Of a DNA stretch of 64,000 nucleotides, positions 58,895 to 64,000 are shown one piece after another. The stretch is from positions 1-64,000 of the forward strand of contig NW_013651859.1 of NCBI RefSeq assembly GCF_000499385.1. Reading direction: 5' to 3'. A program made the translations under genes and the position numbers. Under the pieces are notes generated by a model. That model made no database searches. It saw nothing but the letters and a program-made list of their open reading frames with translations, and was not told the origin of the DNA. This DNA is from Eimeria necatrix. Taxonomy: Eukaryota; Apicomplexa; Conoidasida; Eucoccidiorida; Eimeriidae. Every line of letters starts with the position of its first letter. The first letter of the stretch is position 1.

Positions 58895-60874
58895 CTACAG
58901 CGGCTGCGCTGCAGTGACTCCTTGTAGCTGCTGAGCCTTCTGCTTCTGTTTAAGGCGCTGCAGAAGATCGGCCAACAGCTGCTGTAGCGCCACAACTCGC
59001 TGTTGCTGCACAAAACAACGCAGTAGTAGCGACCACAGACCACAACCAAGACGAAAGTAGGAGATTACTGTCGTGTTTTCGACTAACTTAAGTCGCTAGC
59101 GCAGCGCACAAAATAACACAAATACACTTGCGGTGTCATTACCTGCCCTAATGGTGGTAGTCGCGCTGCAGCCCCTCTGCTTACCGCTTCCTGCACATCT
59201 TGCTGGTGGCCACCCCTCGGCACTGCTACCACGCTGGTGCTGCACGATGCAAGCTGCTGCCTTAGTGTGCAGTTCTCTTGCAGAAGCTGCTGCTGCTGTT
59301 GCAGCGCGGCATTAGCCTGTTGTAGCAGCTGTATGTACATTTCAGGCCTCGGTGACCACACAGAAGGCGCTATCAGCTGCTGATGCTCTAAAAGCTTCAC
59401 AGCATTGGTGGGCACAATGGCCTCCTCCAGCCAAGGCTGCTGGAGGGGTGGTGGGGCAGCGACTGCAGCAGCACTGGCGGCGGAGTCAGCCTGCCTCTGC
59501 TGCAGCTGCGCTTGGTGCTGCAGCGCATGTTGGCTTTGTGGAAGAAGAGTCTGCTGCTGCTGGTTCGCAGGAGCTTGCTGCTGTAGCTGCTTCAGCTGCT
59601 GTTGCGCTTGCAGCAGCTGCTGTTTCAGAAGCTGTGCCGTTTCCTTAAGGCGTTTCTTCTTGTCCTGCTGGTGCTGCAGGCGTTTGAGCAATGTTGCATA
59701 GTGAAAAAATAGAAAAGTCGGGTCGGTTTGCTGCAGGCGCACAAAAAGCATGCATTAAGGTACCACTCGTTTGATTGTTGTTGCTGCTGCCGCTGCTGGT
59801 GCTGCTGCGCACGTGACTTTTCGCGAGTTTTAAGTGTGCAGAGGATACCTTTGCTCTCAGCAGAAGAGTGGATCCATCAATAAAGGCGCCAGCTGCTGCG
59901 GCCTCTGCGGCCTCTCTCTGTTGCTCCACCAGTGCGCTCCCCTGCTGCTGCAGATGATGCTGCTGCTGCTGTGCACCGGAGAGTAGCAGCCATGCGCTGA
60001 TTGAGTCCGAGCGACGCGCGTGACACCCTACGCGCTGAAGTGCTGCTTCGAAGTCTTTAAAACCCACTCTTTGGAGACCGTGAAAAGCAGAAGGAAAGAC
60101 GAGAGAGACGAGGGCTCTAAGCTGCTGCTCCTGCTGCTGCTCCTGCTTCTGTTGTATCTGTTGCCGGTGTATATTCAACAGGGAATCAGAATATGTCAGC
60201 TCACACAGCTGCCAAAAGGCGAAAAGAGTCCCCAAGGCGCAGTTCTCGTGATGTAGTAGCGGGAACAAGGGACCACGAGCCGATAGCACTGCCCTATCGC
60301 TGCTGGTGTTACTGCTGTTGCTGCTGCTGCTGCTGCTGCTAGAGGTATGACTGCTGTCAGGGTTGCTCCCGCTACCTCTGGTTGCTGCAGATATGCATTT
60401 TCCGGAAGGCGCGCTGCTGGTCACAGGCTTGAGTCTCGCTTGGTAGTAGGCCCGCTGCGAAACTACTTGCTGCTCCAGTGACTTAATGCGACTCTGTGAA
60501 GCAACACGGACCACACCCACGGCCCTATAACGTGCAGCCACGCAGCCGCTGCTGCGCAGCAGGTGCTGCTTGGCACTTGTTACACGCACAAGCGCAGCTG
60601 CATGACACCACCTACGGCCACATACCTGCAACAGGCGCTCCTTTGCTGCTGTGGCACAGGTTAGCTTCTTGAGCCTCTGCAGTAGTTCTTCCCTATCGTT
60701 TTTCTCTTCTGTCTCCTTCTCTTCAACAGCCGTTTCTGTCGTTTCAGCCGCTGCTGGAAGTAGGCTTTCGCGTGTCTGTAGAGGGCTGTCACGCCGCTGC
60801 AGTACAGAAGAACTGCTGCTGGTGGTGCTCATATCTCCCTCGTTGCACTCAGTTTCGCCGCGAGCCCTTCCCAT
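58895..60874 (-). CDS. Gln-rich coiled-coil protein, function unknown
   Basis: Four exons join in phase: 60874-60626, 60493-59849, 59730-59143 and 59005-58895 (530 residues). The N-terminus is Ser/Glu-rich and acidic, followed by ERLLQ/SRIKSLEQQVVSQRAYYQARL, a heptad-like helix. The middle has a poly-Ser run and a better conserved-looking block (LGTLFAFWQLCELTYSDSLL, FHGLQRVGFKDFEAALQRVG). The C-terminal half is a Gln-rich coiled coil (LLKRLQHQQDKKKRLKETAQ) ending QQLLADLLQRLKQKQKAQQL. An upstream in-frame Met at 60904 and a downstream one at 60832 are alternative starts. It lies only about 130-160 bp downstream of the next coiled-coil gene's stop, on the same strand. I do not recognise a family; a cytoskeletal or centrosomal role is only a guess from the coiled coil. 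Confidence 0.7.
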
Positions 60875-61034
60875 AGACCGCAGGAGCCTGAAGAGCAGCA
60901 GCAAACGAAGTAGCCTCTACTAGAAAGACAAAGACGCAGTAACAGAAGCAGCAGGCTCACACGCACAAGAGCGCTAATATTTACAATTCACGAGAACAGC
61001 AGCAAGCAGCCCCACAGACCCTTAACCCTAAGCT

Positions 61035-64000
61035 TTATTCACACTTCTGGAATTCTGTGTCTTTGGCAGCAATTAGCTTTTCAAAATGATCCCGCTGCCG
61101 CTTGAGCTCCTCTTCCAGCTGAATGCGCTCCCCCGCAGCCTTTGCTTCCTGCCACACAAACCGAGAAAAGAGGCAGACAAAGGGTGCACCCACCGTGCAA
61201 GCAAGAATGCTTAAATCTGCAGCAGCTCCTGGTGTCAGGAAGAATCAAGTGTGACTAGAACTGTCTAGAATCGCTTTTCATGTGTCCGACTAAGGCCCTC
61301 ACAGCACAAATGACCAGCTCGTGCAAATCCTTCAGCTCCTTCGCCACTGCAACAGCATTTTGCTGCTGCTGCTGGGCGTCCTGATCTGCACCGTCTTCAT
61401 GCACGCCTCGTTGTTGCTGCTGCCGCAGCTGCTGCTCTGCCTCTGCAAGGGCCGCCGACGCGAGCCGGGAGCGCATCTCCAGCTCCTCCTGAAATGAAGA
61501 GCAACAACAGAAGCGACGTGCCAATGGTAGGGCACAACTTTCGGGGGGCGGCCGAGGGACAGAAGCAGCTTTTAGAGAGGAAAAAAAGTGTCATGCTCAC
61601 GTGAAGCAATGCGTTGTCGTGCTCTGCTGCCTCCAGCTTCAGCCGCTGCTGCCTATGGATCTGCTGCAGCTGCTGCAGCTCATCCTGCTTTGATGAAAGG
61701 AGGAACTCAAGACGTTGCAGTTGCTGCTGCACTTGCTGCTGCTGCTGTTGTTCCCGATGTTGTTGCTGTTGGTGCTCCTCCTGCTGCTCTTTCAGCCGCT
61801 GTATTAGACAACAAACAGTACACAGAAGCATACATCGAAATCGAAAGGATTTACGGAAAAACAAGACCTATGCGACGAGCTGCTGCAGCAGCAGCGGGAG
61901 GTGCTACGATTGGTGCTGTTGCACGCAGAGAGGCTGCTACAGTACTGCGTGCTCATCTCTGTAGAGGCCCTTGCCTGAGTCAGCTGCACGTTTTCCGCTT
62001 CGTAACTGCGCTGGATCTTCTCAAGGTTGTCCAACTCCCGCTGCATGGCCGACACTTGCTGCAGCAACTCCTGCTCAGTGCTGCGGGCCTCAGGCTGCTG
62101 GTGCTGCGCCAGGCCTGCGACGAAACACGCATATCTGTGGCTGCAGAAGCGTTGCTGCATCAGCAACAAATAAGACAGTGCGGCAACAGCAACGATGAAG
62201 CACGCACATCTGAGGCTGCAGAAATTTTGCTGCATCAGCAACAAATAAGACAGTGCAGCAACAGTAACGCTCCCTTGTACCTGTTTGGCTGTCTGCCCGG
62301 TTTTGCAGCTCCTCTTGCAGCCTTGCCTTCTCGCTTCGGAGCTCTAGCAGCTGCTGCTGCTGATGCTGGAGTACGTCTTCCTGCTGTTCCAGAAGCTGTT
62401 GCTGCTGCTGCATCTGCTGCACAAGTTGCTGTTGCTGCACTTGGTAATTTTGAAGCCTCTGTTGAAGGGGCTCAGGCGATTCAAGAAACGCACTCCCCTT
62501 TGCTGTGTCTCTGCTACTGCTACGGCTACTGCGGCTGCTGCAGCTGCTATGGCTGCTGCCACGTCTGTCTGTTCGGTGCTTCTGCTGCAACCTCGCAGCC
62601 ATCCTTAGCTCTCTGTGAAGTAACAATTTGCGCTCTCGCTGCATTAGCACTTGCTGCTGTTCCTGCTGCAGCTGTTGCTGCTCTTGCAACAGCGCTTGCT
62701 GCTCCTGCTGCTGCTGCAGCTGTTGCTGCAGCATCCGGAAGTGCGCCTGCTGCTGCTCTGCAACGGCCTGCAGTTGCGTGCGTTCTTTCGACAGTAGCTC
62801 CTGCTGTTCCGTGAGTTCTGCATCGAGTTGTTGCAGCTGCTCTTGCTGTTGCTGCAGCAGCTGCTGATCTTGTTTCAGCTGCTTCCGTTGTTGCTGCACA
62901 TCTTCATGCTCCTGTTGTTCCTGCAGTAGACTCTCAAGCCTCCGCTCTAATGCCAGTATGTCCTTTTCGTGCTGCTGGTGCTGGTGCTGCAGCTGCTGCT
63001 GCGCGGCCTGTAGGTGCTCTTCCTTCTTTTGCTGCTCTTCCTGCTGCTTCCGCAGCTGATCCCGCTGTTTATTAAGCTTTTCCTGGTGTAACTGCAGGTC
63101 CTCCTGTTGCTGCCGCAACTGCTGCTCCTTCTGCTGCTGTTCTAGTCGCTGCTGCTCAAGTTTCTGCTGTTGCAGTTGCTGTTCCTGCAGCAGCTGCTGC
63201 GCGCTTTTCTCTCGTTCCTGCAGCGAAGCCTCCCTCTGATAAAGCCCCTCATCGTCTACCAGTTCCGCTATGTCCTTTTCGTCACTGGAAGCTCTTTCAA
63301 GCTGCTGCTGCAGCTGCGCGCTCTGTTGGCTTTGCTGCTGCTTGTTCAGCTCTTCCTCTCTCTTCTGTAGCTCACGCTCTTTGGCGAGGAGAGACTGCTG
63401 CAGCAGCAGCTGCTGCTGCTGCTCTTGATCCAGCAGGCGCTCCTTCTGCTGTAGAAGACGGGCGCGCAGCTCGGCTTCCATACGGCTCGCATGGGACTGC
63501 TGCTGTTGCTGCTGCTGCTGTTGCTGCTGCTGCTGTTGCTGCTGCCGCTCGCGCTCGAGCTGCTGCTTCAGATCGCGAACCTGAGCAGCGTAGCTATCTT
63601 GCGTCTCTATCAACTGTTGCAGCTCATCTAACTGCTGCTGCTGTGCGCTTATTTGCTCCCGCTGATCTTCTATGAGGGAATTTTGAGCCTCAACTAGCTG
63701 ATGCTGCTGCTCTATCTGCTGCTGCTGCTGCTGCAGCTGCCGTTGCAGCTCCTCCAAATGCTGCTCCTGCTCTTCAACCTGACGTTGCTTTAAGGTCAAC
63801 TGCTGCTGCAGCTCTGCCTGCATTTGTTCTGCTTGCTGCTGTTGGGCTGCAGCATGTTTCTTAAGTGTATCCAGCTGCTGCAACAGCTCTGCATGCTGCT
63901 TCTCATGTTTCTGCTGCATTTCCGTTTGCTGCTGCCTCCGCTTCTCTTCCTCTTCCTCGAGGAGCTGCTGCTGCTTACTTTGCTGCTGCAGTTGCTGCTG
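61035..64000 (-). CDS. Large Gln-rich coiled-coil protein, 5' end outside the window
   Basis: The frame is open from the right edge (64000), so the start is missing. Exons: >64000-62281, 62114-61975, 61798-61601, 61488-61303 and 61148-61035, all in phase. The translation is almost wholly heptad-like Gln/Glu/Leu coiled coil (over 700 residues visible), with regular LQQQ/EQQ spacing, ending AKDTEFQKCE. Such proteins are often annotated as trichohyalin-like or kinesin/centrosome-related, but nothing here identifies a family. The donor after exon 62114-61975 is either a GC site (CAG|GCAAGG) or a GT site five codons earlier; both keep phase. The 62115-62280 intron consists mostly of a 75-bp tandem duplication. 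Confidence 0.75.
62117..62266. repeat. 75-bp tandem duplication filling an intron
   Basis: Positions 62117-62191 and 62192-62266 are two diverged copies (about 85% alike) of a 75-bp unit containing CATCAGCAACAAATAAGACA. They fill nearly all of the 166-bp intron of the large coiled-coil gene, so the intron has grown by duplication. Confidence 0.9.

Overview
The window reads as nuclear DNA of an Eimeria-type coccidian (Apicomplexa). In-frame and intronic (CAG/CTG)n triplets occur in every frame and on both strands over most of the window, which is the hallmark of Eimeria 'R' chromatin. Genes are intron-rich with CAG-type acceptors, and the recognisable genes fit an apicomplexan: a cathepsin C, a type II NADH dehydrogenase, and GDP-mannose 4,6-dehydratase. 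The species (E. tenella or a close relative) is inferred, not proven. All exon structures were worked out by hand from splice signals, reading-phase agreement and family similarity.

Layout. 0.9-2.7 kb (-): V-ATPase assembly factor Vma12/TMEM199. 3.8-5.2 kb (+): small protein with an RIIa/DPY-30-like and a SAM-like segment. 5.7-13.7 kb (+): three unrelated proteases in a row, namely cathepsin C (dipeptidyl peptidase I), a CPBP/CAAX intramembrane metalloprotease with an apicoplast-style leader, and a secreted M14 zinc carboxypeptidase. 14.3-16.3 kb (-): Arl2 GTPase. 17.2-22.6 kb (+): condensin-II kleisin CAP-H2. 23.7-27.7 kb (+): alanine/glutamine-rich helical protein with a RAP/FAST-like tail. 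28.3-30.9 kb (-): type II NADH dehydrogenase. 33.3-43.8 kb (-): 15-exon USP7-type ubiquitin hydrolase, for which all 15 exons join in phase (1904 residues).

From about 45.2 to 58.3 kb the CAG repeats stop and the DNA looks like an Eimeria feature-poor 'P' segment. It holds a broken Ty3/gypsy-like protease relic (49.2-49.6 kb, -), a single-exon secreted multi-membrane protein (52.1 kb, +) and a ten-exon GDP-mannose 4,6-dehydratase (55.6-58.3 kb, +). CAG-rich DNA resumes at about 58.3 kb with two Q-rich coiled-coil genes on the - strand; the second runs off the right edge.

There is no operon logic. The genes are independent eukaryotic units covering vacuolar acidification, proteolysis, tubulin/GTPase biology, chromosome condensation, mitochondrial respiration, deubiquitination and GDP-fucose synthesis. 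Notable non-coding structure includes perfect GTGTACGTACAC palindromes, TGCATGCA and AGCTAGCT arrays, GGGGGCCCC minisatellites, and introns that use GC-AG instead of GT-AG.
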